Counted from the stretch's first letter, positions 18,652 to 27,807 are shown. The stretch is 64,000 nucleotides of DNA from Anaerosporobacter faecicola (GCF_012070565.1 NZ_JAAQRO010000042.1:40328-104327), one strand, 5' to 3'. The notes: a model not told the origin generated them from the sequence alone. Program-made: numbers and translations.

Positions 18652-18708
18652 TTGACATTTTCTCCTTTATGCTCCATAATATAAACATAAGATTGCTTGA
18701 GTAAGCAA
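18652..18708 (+). promoter_or_regulatory. promoter and candidate operator of the pseudouridine operon
   Basis: -35 TTGACA (18652-18657), 17-bp spacer, -10 CATAAT (18675-18680). Just downstream is the perfect inverted repeat TTGCTT-GAGT-AAGCAA (18693-18708), between the promoter and the AGGAGG ribosome binding site. It is well placed for repression, possibly by the HTH domain of PsuK itself. Confidence 0.65.
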
Positions 18709-18731
18709 ATATTTAGGAGGTACAATCTTAC

Positions 18732-19823
18732 ATGACTCGAAGAGAGAAACAATTGTTAGAATGGATTGAAGAAAACCCCTTAATATCACAACAAGAATTA
18801 GCTGATTTAGCAGGTATTACCCGCTCTTCTGTTGCAGTTCATATCTCCAACTTAATGAAGAAGGGTTTAATCCTTGGAAAAGGCTATATTGTTCAAAAGA
18901 ACAATTACGCTGTTGTGATTGGTGGCGTGAATATGGATATCTTTGGTAGGCCATATAATCCTCTGATCTATAAGGATTCCAATCCTGGACAAGTACGTAT
19001 GACATTTGGTGGAGTTGGTAGAAATATCGCTCACAATCTGCGTCTTCTTGGTTCAAATGTAAAGTTAATCACTGCATTTGGCGAAGACTTGAATGCACAA
19101 AAGATTACTAAAAATTGCATGGATCTTGGAATTGATACGACCAATTCATTAACTGTTCCAAATGGTGTTACCTCAAGTTATCTGTTTATTACTTCAGATG
19201 ATGGTGATATGGAATTGGCTGTGTCTGATATGGAAATATATCGCTACTTAACTCCTGATTATATTTCCAGTAAAATGGACATTATTAATAATGCATCCAT
19301 CTGTATCATCGATACAAACTTATCTGAGGGCGCGATCAATTATTTGGCTCAGTATTGTACCGTACCAATCTTTGTTGATCCAGTGTCTACAACAAAAGCT
19401 AGAAAACTTCTTACTTCTCTTGGACGCTTTCATTCCATTAAGCCAAACAAGATTGAAGCAGAATTGTTAACTGGCATACCAATTACAGATGAAAAAAGCA
19501 TGAAAAAAGCAACCAAATACCTTCTTGATCTTGGTATTGAACAAGTCTTTCTTTCCCTTGGCAAAGACGGCGTATTCTGTGCAAATAAGACAGAGTCTGC
19601 TTTATTGCCATGTATGAAGACTAATTTGGTGAATACAACTGGCGCAGGAGATAGTTTCATGGCAGCAATTGCATGGGGATATCTCAATGGACTTACGCTT
19701 ACGGAAAGCACTCAATTAGGACTTGCTACATCAAGTATCTGCTGTGAAGGCAAAAACACGATTAACGAATCTCTTACCATTCAGGCTGCTCTTACTAGAG
19801 CCAGAATTGATATGAAGATATAG
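18732..19823 (+). CDS. psuK: pseudouridine kinase with N-terminal winged-helix domain
   Basis: This 363-residue PfkB-family kinase phosphorylates pseudouridine to pseudouridine 5'-phosphate. The first 50 residues form a winged helix (QQELADLAGITRSSVAVHISNL) rather than part of the kinase. The PfkB domain covers about 57-355, with GGVNMDIFGRP, FGGVGRNIAHN and the C-terminal anion-hole/catalytic motif NTTGAGDSFMAAI. The substrate call rests on the adjacent pseudouridine-phosphate glycosidase (74-bp gap, same strand). The fused HTH suggests a kinase that also represses its own operon, as in other HTH-PfkB proteins. That regulatory role is inferred. Confidence 0.88.
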   Translation: MTRREKQLLEWIEENPLISQQELADLAGITRSSVAVHISNLMKKGLILGKGYIVQKNNYAVVIGGVNMDIFGRPYNPLIYKDSNPGQVRMTFGGVGRNIAHNLRLLGSNVKLITAFGEDLNAQKITKNCMDLGIDTTNSLTVPNGVTSSYLFITSDDGDMELAVSDMEIYRYLTPDYISSKMDIINNASICIIDTNLSEGAINYLAQYCTVPIFVDPVSTTKARKLLTSLGRFHSIKPNKIEAELLTGIPITDEKSMKKATKYLLDLGIEQVFLSLGKDGVFCANKTESALLPCMKTNLVNTTGAGDSFMAAIAWGYLNGLTLTESTQLGLATSSICCEGKNTINESLTIQAALTRARIDMKI

Positions 19824-19897
19824 TAACTCACCCAAAAGAAACCAGTCATGCACTGGTGATGCACAACAATCAAAGATAAAGCTAGGAGGCTATCAAA

Positions 19898-20824
19898 ATG
19901 AACGAATTAAATAAATATTTAGATGTCGCACCTGAAGTACAACAAGCACTTGCAGAAGGAAAACCAGTTGTTGCTCTTGAATCAACAATTATCTCTCACG
20001 GAATGCCATATCCTCAAAACGTTGAAACTGCTCTTGCAGTTGAGAAGATCATCCGTGATAATGGTGCTATTCCTGCTACAACAGCAATCATTAAAGGTAG
20101 ATTAAAAGTTGGTATTTCCAAAGAAGAAATCGATTATTTAGGAAAGAAAGGTTTAGCGGTAACAAAGACAAGCCGTCGTGATATTCCAATTCTTGTAGCA
20201 AAAGGTGCAGATGGCGCTTCTACAGTTGCAACTACAATGATCCTTGCTTCATTAGCAGGTGTTAAGATTTTCGCTACAGGTGGTATTGGTGGTGTTCACC
20301 GTGGAGCAGAAACTACAATGGATATCTCTGCTGACCTTGAAGAACTTGGAATGACAAACGTTATGGTTGTTTGTGCTGGTGCAAAATCAATTCTTGACCT
20401 TGGCTTAACATTAGAATACTTAGAGACAAAAGGTGTCCCTGTTCTTGGATACCAAACAGAAGAACTTCCTGCTTTCTATACAAGAAAGAGTGGTTTCAAA
20501 GTGGACTATCGTATGGATACACCAAAAGAATTAGCAGATGCATTTACAGCAAAATTAGATCTTGGATTACGTGGTGGTATGTTAGTAACAAACCCAATTC
20601 CAGAAGAATATGCAATGGATTATGATACAATCAATAATGCAATCAACGAAGCAATTAAGAAAATGAATGAATTAGGTATCAAAGGAAAAGAAACAACTCC
20701 TTACTTACTAAATGAAATTCAATTAATTACTGGTGGAGATAGTTTAAAATCTAACATCCAACTTGTTTACAACAATGCAAAACTTGCAGCTCAAGTTGCA
20801 TGTGAAATGTGCAATAACAAATAA
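19898..20824 (+). CDS. psuG: pseudouridine-5'-phosphate glycosidase
   Basis: This 308-residue enzyme, the usual length for the family, splits pseudouridine 5'-phosphate into uracil and ribose 5-phosphate. Family signatures are ALESTIISHGMPYPQN near residue 30, TAIIKGRLKVG, and the highly conserved GGIGGVHRGAETTMDIS (about residues 128-144). A later LRGGMLVTNPIP completes the pattern. TAGGAGG lies 10 bp before the ATG. It is the second gene of the psuK-psuG operon, which recycles modified bases from RNA turnover, and is followed by a strong terminator. Confidence 0.95.
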   Translation: MNELNKYLDVAPEVQQALAEGKPVVALESTIISHGMPYPQNVETALAVEKIIRDNGAIPATTAIIKGRLKVGISKEEIDYLGKKGLAVTKTSRRDIPILVAKGADGASTVATTMILASLAGVKIFATGGIGGVHRGAETTMDISADLEELGMTNVMVVCAGAKSILDLGLTLEYLETKGVPVLGYQTEELPAFYTRKSGFKVDYRMDTPKELADAFTAKLDLGLRGGMLVTNPIPEEYAMDYDTINNAINEAIKKMNELGIKGKETTPYLLNEIQLITGGDSLKSNIQLVYNNAKLAAQVACEMCNNK

Positions 20825-20885
20825 GTTCTTTAAAAGTTCCCCAACTTTTGAATAAGACACAGCTGTTTCCATAAAGGGAAATAGC

Positions 20886-20938
20886 AAAAACCTCTTCTTA
20901 AGCAAGATATATATTCATACTTAAGAAGGGGTTTTTAT
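20886..20938 (+). terminator. terminator of psuKG
   Basis: A perfect 17-bp stem (20886-20902 with 20920-20936) with a 17-base loop has A- and T-run flanks, so it may act in both directions. Confidence 0.9.
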
Positions 20939-20944
20939 TATTAT

Positions 20945-21015
20945 CTCAACCTTCGCACATCAAAACCTTTCATCATCTACTCATTCAAAACATTCAAAGG
21001 CGAAGTTTGTGTTAT
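20945..21015. repeat. second copy of the dispersed intergenic element seen at 9589
   Basis: It shares CTTCGCACAT at the left and AAGTTTGxGTTAT at the right with the 9589 element, with similar spacing and the same orientation. The arms are imperfect here. Confidence 0.45.
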
Positions 21016-21042
21016 TATTCTATTGCTTTATGTGATGGGGCT

Positions 21043-21474
21043 TTATTTGAACTTTTCCTTATAATTCTCCTCATTCCATACTTGAATTCCATTCTCACAG
21101 AATAATTCAGCTGTCACCCCATTCCCAGGAACTTTGTTTCCAGTAAATGTTCCATCATAAATCATACCAAACCCACAGGAAGGGCTATTCTTTTTCAATA
21201 TGGCATCTTTACAATCGAATAATTTACTTATATACAGCGCTTGTTCTGCTCCATTGTGAAATGCTTTCGTCACGTCTTGTCCTTCTTTTCCCACAACTTG
21301 TTCTCCTCTTCGTTCTGAAGGAACACGTGGTGTTGGTAATCCGCCTAGTTGCTCTGGACAGACTGGTACAAGATGGTGTTTCTCCTTTAACTGTATAATC
21401 TCTTCTTTTTTGCAACTGTCACCACAATAACGACAATCCACTCCAAGTAAACATGCACTAACTGCTATATTCAT
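21043..21474 (-). CDS. DUF523 (YbbK-type) protein
   Basis: This 143-residue protein matches the DUF523 family: N-terminal VSACLLGVDCRYCGDSCK, VPVCPEQLGGLPTPR, and KKNSPSCGFGMIYDGTFTG. The conserved cysteines suggest metal or cluster binding or a thiol-based activity, but no reaction is established for stand-alone members that I can cite. AAGGAGG precedes the ATG. It is monocistronic, converging with psuG across the terminator at 20886. Confidence 0.88.
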   Translation of the reverse strand: MNIAVSACLLGVDCRYCGDSCKKEEIIQLKEKHHLVPVCPEQLGGLPTPRVPSERRGEQVVGKEGQDVTKAFHNGAEQALYISKLFDCKDAILKKNSPSCGFGMIYDGTFTGNKVPGNGVTAELFCENGIQVWNEENYKEKFK

Positions 21475-21960
21475 ATGGCTTCCTCCTTGTTTATTCCTTT
21501 TTTCTTGTGTTTTTCTCTTGTTTTTCCCTTCTTCCTACGCCTCATACTTCTCCTTTCCCCTTGGTTGGTTAGAAGATCGAGTAACTTGACTTAGGAAGGA
21601 TATTTCTTTTCCCTCATTATACCATGATGCTCTAACGAAAACCATGGTTGACACAAAAGTTTTCCTTTACATAAAGCATCTAAAAAAAGGCTCAAATTTA
21701 CCAAAATTTTATTTGTTTTTAACATTGAAAATCCTTGTAAAATGTTATATCATAATACGGCGAACGCTAATAAATTCATCGAATTTGTCCTTTTTCTTAT
21801 ATTTGAAAAATGATAAATATTTTTATCTTGTAATTTACCTACCACAAACTTAACAAGTTTATTACTTTATAGTGAACGGTTTGTGTATTTGGTTTTAGAT
21901 TTATATAGATACTTAGGGGGATCGTACCACCATGTGGTACAGAAAATGAGGAGGATTACC
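21475..21960. other. intergenic region with palindrome before the LtaS-like gene
   Basis: 486 bp of AT-rich sequence without a supported gene. A perfect palindrome GTACCAC-CAT-GTGGTAC lies at 21924-21940, 8 bp before the GAGGAGG ribosome binding site of the 21961 gene. It could be an operator or an RNA hairpin affecting translation. Confidence 0.55.
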
Positions 21961-24021
21961 ATGCTACAGAAATTGAAAAAACTTTTTCCAAAAGAGGATT
22001 GGAAGAATTTAAGCCATTATGTCTTATTGGCATTGGCCATTAACCTATTCATTGAAATTCTAAACCGTTCCTCTCTACTCGAAGCACTCAAACATGTCGT
22101 TACCAATCCATTTGTATTTTTTTATAATTCAGCAATCGTATTACTCACCTTGTCCATCGCTTTTCTTGTAAAACGTAGATGTTTTGTAGTTACGATTGTA
22201 TCTATAATTTGGATTGCATTTGGAATTACGAACGCAGTGTTATTGTCTTTCCGTGTTACACCATTTACAGCAGTTGATCTATCCTTAATGGATGAAGCAA
22301 TACCAATGATCGACATTTACCTTACAAAATTTCAAATTACCTTGTTAATCGTTGCGGCAGTTGTGGTAATCATCGCCGTTATCTTGTTATTCATCTTTGC
22401 TCCGAAATTCAAAAAGCGTATCGCCCGTATTCGTAATGCGATTTGCTTAGCATTATTGTTTGGTTCTATTTTACTAATGACTAATTTAGGAATTCAAACC
22501 CATGCACTTGCAAAGAATTTTGGTAATTTAGCTGATGCATTCAAAGATTATGGTTTTGTATACTGTTTTACGAATAGTTTAGTTAATACGGGAATTGATA
22601 AACCAAAAGACTATTCAGAAGAAAAGATGGAAGAATTAGCAACTGATACATTAACTACACAACCTGAAGTTGAGCAAGCGGAAAAAAAGACACCAAACAT
22701 CATTATGATACAGCTAGAATCTCTTTATGATGTAACGTTAATGAAAAACTATACCTATTCAGAAGATCCACTTCCTAACTACCATGCTCTTCAGCAAGAA
22801 TTTAGCCACGGATTCGTAAATGTTCCTTCTGTTGGAGCGGGTACTGCCAATACCGAATTTGAAATGATCACTGGCATGGATTTGGATTTCTTCGGACCTG
22901 GAGAGTATCCATATAAAACCATTTTAAAAGAAAAAACTTGTGAAAGTATAGCATATGATCTAAAGGAACTTGCTTATAGTACACATGCCATTCATAATAA
23001 TGATGGTACTTTCTATGGTAGAAATCAGGTTTTCAAAAACCTTGGTTTTGATACCTTTACTTCCATCGAATATATGCACAATGTTGAATTAAACCCTATG
23101 GGTTGGGCAAAAGACAACGTACTAATTGATGAAATCATGAATACATTAAACTCTACACAAGGTCAAGATTTCATCTATACCATCTCTGTACAGGGTCATG
23201 GCAAATATCCTGGTAGCGAAGACGACTTCAATGTACAAGACAGCGCCATGTTATCTGGTTCAAGTACAGCACAACCACCTCAATACACATTAAAAGAGGG
23301 CTATACCCCTGGTATTGGTGCAATCACTGTAAATGGAATCAGTGAAGATGACCGTTGTCCATTTGAATACTATGTAAATCAAATTCATGAAATGGATGCC
23401 ATGATCGGTAAACTGATCACAGAATTAGAAAAAATCGATGAAGATGTTGTTTTGGTTTTCTATGGAGATCATCTACCAACTCTAGGTATTGAACCTACCG
23501 ACCTAAAAAATGGTGACATCTACCAGACCTCCTATGTAATCTGGGATAACATGAACCTTCCTGAGATTGATATGGATATGGAAGCTTACCAATTAGGCTC
23601 TTCCATCTTGAAACGACTTAACATTGATAATGGATATATAAACAAACTTCACCAAAATGAAGTCAATACGGACAATTACTTAGATGAACTTAAATTGTTA
23701 CAATATGATATGCTCTATGGCGATCAGGCAATCTTCAATGGGCAAAATCCATACAGCCCAACAGATTTACAGATGGGAATAACCCCAATTACTGTAAATG
23801 GTATTATCAATGGTGGAGATGTCACATATATCAAAGGAACCAACTTTACAGAATATAGTAAAGTGTATTTCAATGATTCTGAGTTAGAAACCACCTACGT
23901 GGACGAAAGCACCTTATCTATTAAGAAAACAGATTTCCAATCTGGTGATTCTCTAAAGGTTGGACAAAAAGGCGATGACAAATATGTATTAAGTTATACA
24001 GAGCCATATATCTTACCATAA
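21961..24021 (+). CDS. LtaS-like membrane sulfatase-family phosphotransferase
   Basis: The start is at ATG 21961, directly after GAGGAGG; an in-frame start at 21883 has no site. The 686-residue product has five N-terminal membrane segments (about residues 15-220), as in lipoteichoic acid synthases. An extracellular alkaline-phosphatase/sulfatase domain follows. The nucleophile threonine is in VGAGTANTEFEMITG, and metal-site motifs are QGHGKYPG and YGDHLPTLG. LtaS enzymes polymerise glycerophosphate from phosphatidylglycerol onto a lipid anchor; relatives add phosphoglycerol to other glycans. The last 80 residues form an extra IPT/TIG-like beta domain (ITVNGIINGGDVTYIKGTNF), unusual for LtaS. 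It is monocistronic with a strong terminator. Confidence 0.85.
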   Translation: MLQKLKKLFPKEDWKNLSHYVLLALAINLFIEILNRSSLLEALKHVVTNPFVFFYNSAIVLLTLSIAFLVKRRCFVVTIVSIIWIAFGITNAVLLSFRVTPFTAVDLSLMDEAIPMIDIYLTKFQITLLIVAAVVVIIAVILLFIFAPKFKKRIARIRNAICLALLFGSILLMTNLGIQTHALAKNFGNLADAFKDYGFVYCFTNSLVNTGIDKPKDYSEEKMEELATDTLTTQPEVEQAEKKTPNIIMIQLESLYDVTLMKNYTYSEDPLPNYHALQQEFSHGFVNVPSVGAGTANTEFEMITGMDLDFFGPGEYPYKTILKEKTCESIAYDLKELAYSTHAIHNNDGTFYGRNQVFKNLGFDTFTSIEYMHNVELNPMGWAKDNVLIDEIMNTLNSTQGQDFIYTISVQGHGKYPGSEDDFNVQDSAMLSGSSTAQPPQYTLKEGYTPGIGAITVNGISEDDRCPFEYYVNQIHEMDAMIGKLITELEKIDEDVVLVFYGDHLPTLGIEPTDLKNGDIYQTSYVIWDNMNLPEIDMDMEAYQLGSSILKRLNIDNGYINKLHQNEVNTDNYLDELKLLQYDMLYGDQAIFNGQNPYSPTDLQMGITPITVNGIINGGDVTYIKGTNFTEYSKVYFNDSELETTYVDESTLSIKKTDFQSGDSLKVGQKGDDKYVLSYTEPYILP

Positions 24022-24026
24022 TAATG

Positions 24027-24087
24027 AAAGCCCGACAAATCCCTTATAACATACGTCAATGCAGTAGGGATTTGACGGGCTTTTTAC
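24027..24087 (+). terminator. terminator of the 21961 LtaS-like gene
   Basis: An 18-bp stem with one mismatch (24027-24044 with 24066-24083), then a T-run. Confidence 0.88.
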
Positions 24088-24157
24088 ATTATCAATATCG
24101 ATAAATACAGTAGAAAGAAACCTCTTTGAATAAAAATCAACACAACTTTCTAAAAGG

Positions 24158-24187
24158 AAGGGGCTATCAACTAGTGAAGCCCCTTTT
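24158..24187. terminator. second small hairpin with T-run
   Basis: AAGGGGCT (24158-24165) pairs with AGCCCCTT (24178-24185), followed by TTTT. It may back up the terminator at 24027. The remaining sequence to 24521 is AT-rich, and no clear promoter for the AraC gene was found. Confidence 0.55.
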
Positions 24188-24521
24188 GGATACAAGTATC
24201 CGCCATAGAATCATCTATATTATATAAATGACATTCCTATTGTAAGTATACAAATTGTTACAATATATCGTATTATGAGGGACATAAGATATTAAACCAC
24301 TCACTTGAGAAAATCATTTTGTCAAATGCAGGGATACACTTGAAATTTTTATTCAGACATTTATAATAAATATAGATGCTTCCAATTGGTAAATCCATAA
24401 TTTCTTATGTATTTACATCGGATTACTAACATTATAAATCATAGGGAAAGGATTTTCTTTCATAATATAAATATTTTATAATACAATATTGCTACTTTAT
24501 ATGAAAAGGAAATGGTAAAAT

Positions 24522-25406
24522 ATGAACTTACAAGAATACTTGAATTTACATGAGAATAAAAATCATGGAAGCTATTTACTTCCGATTAAGCTTTATCATA
24601 CCAAAGTACCCGACATTTTCACAAATCTACATTGGCATGAAGAATTAGAAATTACGCTTGCTACTCATGGTAAATGTATGTTTCGAATCGACCTAAAAGA
24701 CTTCCCTGTTGTTGAAGGGGATCTGGTTATCATGAATCCATATGTTTTGCACTCTTGTACCCCTTACAAACAGGAAACTTTTACAGGAGAAACTTTCGTC
24801 ATAAACATGTCCATGCTTGACACCATTCATGACAGCTGTTCAATTAAGTTCATAAACCCGATATCAGATAATAAGATTACATTTCCTACTATCATAAAGC
24901 CTAACATGCCTGGATACCAAGAGTTGAAGGAATATTATCTAAAAGCCACCAACACCTATATGGAAAAGAAGAAGGGATTTGAACTAGAATTAAAAGGATA
25001 CCTCTTTCTTTTTCTACATACGCTTTTTACAAACATTCCAGTGGAGATTCCCGATCCACTCAATGTTGATGATGCCGTAACTGGGAAAATTAAAACAATT
25101 CTAAAATATATACGAGAAAACTATACAGAACAATTGACCGTCAAAGACATGGCTGAACAGTTGAATTTCAGTGAATACCATTTTATGCGCTTTTTCAAAA
25201 AGTATCTAGGTGTTACCTGTATTGAATATATTAACAACTATCGTCTAGATGTTGCTGCCAGAAAATTATGTACAACGAATCATTCGATTATGGAGGTAGC
25301 ACTGGAAACGGGATTTAATAATATCTCCTACTTTAATAAATTATTTAAAGAGAAATACAAATTAACACCAAAAGAATTCCGAATTTCTGTTTCTAATCAA
25401 CCATAA
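24522..25406 (+). CDS. AraC-family regulator with cupin sensor domain
   Basis: This 294-residue protein has an N-terminal cupin-like domain (about 20-110; HWHEELEITLATHGKC, VVEGDLVIMNPYVLHSC) and a C-terminal AraC double helix-turn-helix (about 190-290). The second domain shows MAEQLNFSEYHFMRFFKKYLG and ALETGFNNISYFNKLFKEKY. Members usually activate transport or catabolic genes on binding a small molecule. It converges with the eut operon, whose last gene ends 131 bp away. Since no EutVW two-component pair is present, this gene is a candidate eut regulator, but its position downstream of the operon is only suggestive. AAAAGGAAA precedes the ATG. Confidence 0.88.
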   Translation: MNLQEYLNLHENKNHGSYLLPIKLYHTKVPDIFTNLHWHEELEITLATHGKCMFRIDLKDFPVVEGDLVIMNPYVLHSCTPYKQETFTGETFVINMSMLDTIHDSCSIKFINPISDNKITFPTIIKPNMPGYQELKEYYLKATNTYMEKKKGFELELKGYLFLFLHTLFTNIPVEIPDPLNVDDAVTGKIKTILKYIRENYTEQLTVKDMAEQLNFSEYHFMRFFKKYLGVTCIEYINNYRLDVAARKLCTTNHSIMEVALETGFNNISYFNKLFKEKYKLTPKEFRISVSNQP

Positions 25407-25422
25407 TAAATACGCTTTGCGA

Positions 25423-25495
25423 GTTTATCAAGTGATCGCGGCAGTCGCCAAGGTCTCAAGTAAACTTGGACTTTGGCTCGTTGCTCGCGTAAATA
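25423..25495. other. imperfect palindrome between the AraC gene and eutQ
   Basis: GCGAG/CTCGC ends enclose an inner GCCAA-GGTC / GAC-TTTGGC hairpin in the convergent 131-bp gap. It may serve as a bidirectional terminator, but no T-run is present. Confidence 0.4.
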
Positions 25496-25537
25496 AAGTA
25501 CTGTTCTTCTGCTCAAGCTATGTCATACCACAAAATA

Positions 25538-26014
25538 CTATCCTTGGTTTGCCCAATCAGCAGGGTAAGTAACATAGATAAACCTTGCATAATTCGGTAC
25601 TGAGAATTTGATGGAAGATCCTTTTGGTATTAACACCAATTCTCCCGGACCAGCTACAACCTTCTTTCCATTAATGATGATGGATAAGGTTCCTTCGATC
25701 ACGTAATCTACTTCATCATAATTCAATGTCCAATCAAACGTTGTTTCCTTCATCTCCATAATTCCACAACCCAGTCTAGGACTTTCCTCCAAAGAAAATA
25801 GATCTTTGGTATAAACGACATCTCCAGGTTTTCCTGTATCCATACGATCCTCTTCACCTACACGAATCTTTGGAACATGAACACCAATTACACCTTCTCT
25901 GGTTTTTTCTCTATTACAGTCTAATCCATTGCCGCTAGCCAAACCTGATAATTTTTCATTTAATATATCACGAATCATTGACTCTATTGCATTACGATTT
26001 ACTTCCATGCTCAC
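25538..26014 (-). CDS. eutQ: ethanolamine utilization protein EutQ (cupin)
   Basis: This 158-residue protein has a cupin fold in its second half: TLNYDEVDYVIEGTLSIIINGKKVVAGPGELVLIPKGS is the typical double beta motif, here in EutQ form. The first 25 residues (MSMEVNRNAIESMIRDILNE) form an amphipathic helix of the kind that targets proteins to microcompartments. EutQ is reported to have acetate kinase activity in Salmonella; whether this shorter version does is not evident. It is the last gene of the eut operon, 69 bp after eutH, with an AAGGAG ribosome binding site. Confidence 0.88.
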   Translation of the reverse strand: MSMEVNRNAIESMIRDILNEKLSGLASGNGLDCNREKTREGVIGVHVPKIRVGEEDRMDTGKPGDVVYTKDLFSLEESPRLGCGIMEMKETTFDWTLNYDEVDYVIEGTLSIIINGKKVVAGPGELVLIPKGSSIKFSVPNYARFIYVTYPADWANQG

Positions 26015-26083
26015 TGTACTCCTTCTTATTCCTATTTCTTTTGACTCATCCCTTCATGCGTTAATCATGCGAAAATGACAATG

Positions 26084-27175
26084 TTATGCTTCTTTTTTTC
26101 CTAATGTCTTGTTTGCAATAAACATTGCAACAATTACTGCAGTAACACCTGCTACTAATTTACCGATGATCATTGGTACGATCATGGTAGAGTCAAAGCC
26201 TGCTGTGAATCCCAAATGATCACCAAAGACAAATGCCGCAGATACAGCAAATGCAACATTTAAGATTTTTCCTCGATCATCCATATCTTTCATCATACCA
26301 AACATTGGAATGGAGTTTGCTAAACTTGCAACTAAACCTGCTGCTGCAACGTCATTCATACCTAATACTTTACCAAGTGCCATCAATGGCTTCTTGAAAA
26401 CTTTTGTAATGACATAAACAAGTGGAAATGCTCCTGCTAATACAATTGCGATATCTGCAACAATTTCAAATCCTTCACTTAATGGATTCATTCCTTTGAT
26501 CACTACTATACCCGTAAGTTTTTCCACGATACCAGCAATTAAACCAATCGTGATTACCGCTACAACGATTTTTCCAAATACCGTAAATCCCTTAATCATA
26601 CCTTCCTGGAATTTTAATAAACCAAGTACGATCAAGACAGCAATTATAATGATTGGAATCAAGTTCAAGAGAACCATCGTAATAGGAAATCCTGCAACTA
26701 AACCACCAACAAAAGACCCAATTGGAATTGTAACAACACCAGCTAACACACCTGTTGCAAGGTATTTTCTATCACCAGGGTCAATGATTCCAAGTGCTAC
26801 TGGAATGGTAAATACAATCGTTGGTCCAAGCATCGCTCCCACGATCAATCCACCGAATTTACCTGCTTCTTCACTTAATGCCAAGGCTTGTGCTAATGGT
26901 GCACCACCCATATCATTGGCTAGAATGGTTCCTGCAAACATGGCAGGATCGGCTCCTAAGAAGCTATATACTGGTACAACTATAGGTTTTAAAAGGTCTG
27001 CCAATACTGGTGCAAGAGCTATAATACCAACCATGGAAATTGCAAGAGAACCTATTGCCAGAATACCTTCTTCGAATTTTTCACCAATACCAAATTTGTT
27101 TCCAATAATACGGTCGATTGCACCAAGTACAGCGAAAACAACCATAATGTAAACAATTATTTCATTAACGCTCAT
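26084..27175 (-). CDS. eutH: ethanolamine transporter EutH
   Basis: This 363-residue, very hydrophobic protein has about ten to eleven membrane segments. EutH signatures include AIDRIIGNKFGIGEKFEEG, AGTILANDMGGAPLAQAL and GDHLGFTAGFDSTMI. EutH moves ethanolamine across the cytoplasmic membrane and matters mainly when little uncharged ethanolamine is available. The start codon overlaps the stop of the preceding BMC gene by 4 bp, so the two are translationally coupled. Confidence 0.95.
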   Translation of the reverse strand: MSVNEIIVYIMVVFAVLGAIDRIIGNKFGIGEKFEEGILAIGSLAISMVGIIALAPVLADLLKPIVVPVYSFLGADPAMFAGTILANDMGGAPLAQALALSEEAGKFGGLIVGAMLGPTIVFTIPVALGIIDPGDRKYLATGVLAGVVTIPIGSFVGGLVAGFPITMVLLNLIPIIIIAVLIVLGLLKFQEGMIKGFTVFGKIVVAVITIGLIAGIVEKLTGIVVIKGMNPLSEGFEIVADIAIVLAGAFPLVYVITKVFKKPLMALGKVLGMNDVAAAGLVASLANSIPMFGMMKDMDDRGKILNVAFAVSAAFVFGDHLGFTAGFDSTMIVPMIIGKLVAGVTAVIVAMFIANKTLGKKEA

Positions 27176-27756
27176 TCATTTCCCTCCTTCTTTCCAAACA
27201 CCAACTGCTGTAAAACTTCTTCACTTGGAGATGGAATGATTGCGATATTCGCACTCTCATATTCACTTAATAGTGATTTTCCTTCCTGGAAAGCATATTC
27301 AATGCTACTTACAGAACCTGTCACCAGAAAAACCAATTTTCCACCTATTGCAAATGCCATATAGATCTTAATCAGTGAAACATCCGCTGCCTTCAGAACA
27401 AGATCAAGTACTCGAATTCCTGTACACACTTTTCTTGTTTCAATGATTCCAACTGCATCGATATAGCTCGGTCGGTTATATCGATTTCGAAACCCATCTA
27501 TAATTTCCGGTGACACGTTATGGACGCGAAAACTATCTACCAGTGTTTTCTCTGCTAAATCTTCACCACAATCAATGGCTTCGTCTATCGCGTCCTCATC
27601 TCCTGATATGATCACTAAGAATTTACCTGGACAAATGGTTCGAAAATAGAGGATCTCTACATCTGCTTTTTTTACGATCGCATCTGCAATATACATTCCT
27701 TTGCTTATGCTTTGAAATTCCAAAGCTCCGATACTCTTACTCATGTTACTAGCCAT
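27172..27756 (-). CDS. pduT: tandem-BMC-domain shell protein of PduT type
   Basis: This 194-residue protein consists of two BMC domains (about residues 8-90 and 98-180). It aligns by eye with PduT: SIGALEFQSISKGMYIADA, KTICPGK-like TICPGKFLVIISGD, then DAVGIIETRKVCTG and YMAFAIGGK. In PduT the cysteine of the CPGK motif ligates a [4Fe-4S] cluster at the centre of the trimer pore, used for electron transfer across the shell. That cysteine is present here (about residue 43). A PduT-type protein inside an ethanolamine operon suggests electron exchange or cluster delivery across the shell. The start has GAAAGGG just upstream; a second in-frame ATG four codons later is possible. Confidence 0.9.
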   Translation of the reverse strand: MASNMSKSIGALEFQSISKGMYIADAIVKKADVEILYFRTICPGKFLVIISGDEDAIDEAIDCGEDLAEKTLVDSFRVHNVSPEIIDGFRNRYNRPSYIDAVGIIETRKVCTGIRVLDLVLKAADVSLIKIYMAFAIGGKLVFLVTGSVSSIEYAFQEGKSLLSEYESANIAIIPSPSEEVLQQLVFGKKEGNE

Positions 27757-27807
27757 GCCCTTTCAAAAGTCTACCGATTATGTGCTTACAGATTGTTGTG
27801 TGAAGAC

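Noticed and set aside
21883..21960. Longer start for the LtaS-like gene
   Set aside because: No ribosome binding site; the upstream part covers the palindrome and the true GAGGAGG site.
26496..27152. 218-residue plus-strand open frame antisense to eutH
   Set aside because: It mirrors the hydrophobic codon pattern of eutH, has no ribosome binding site and no recognisable protein signature.
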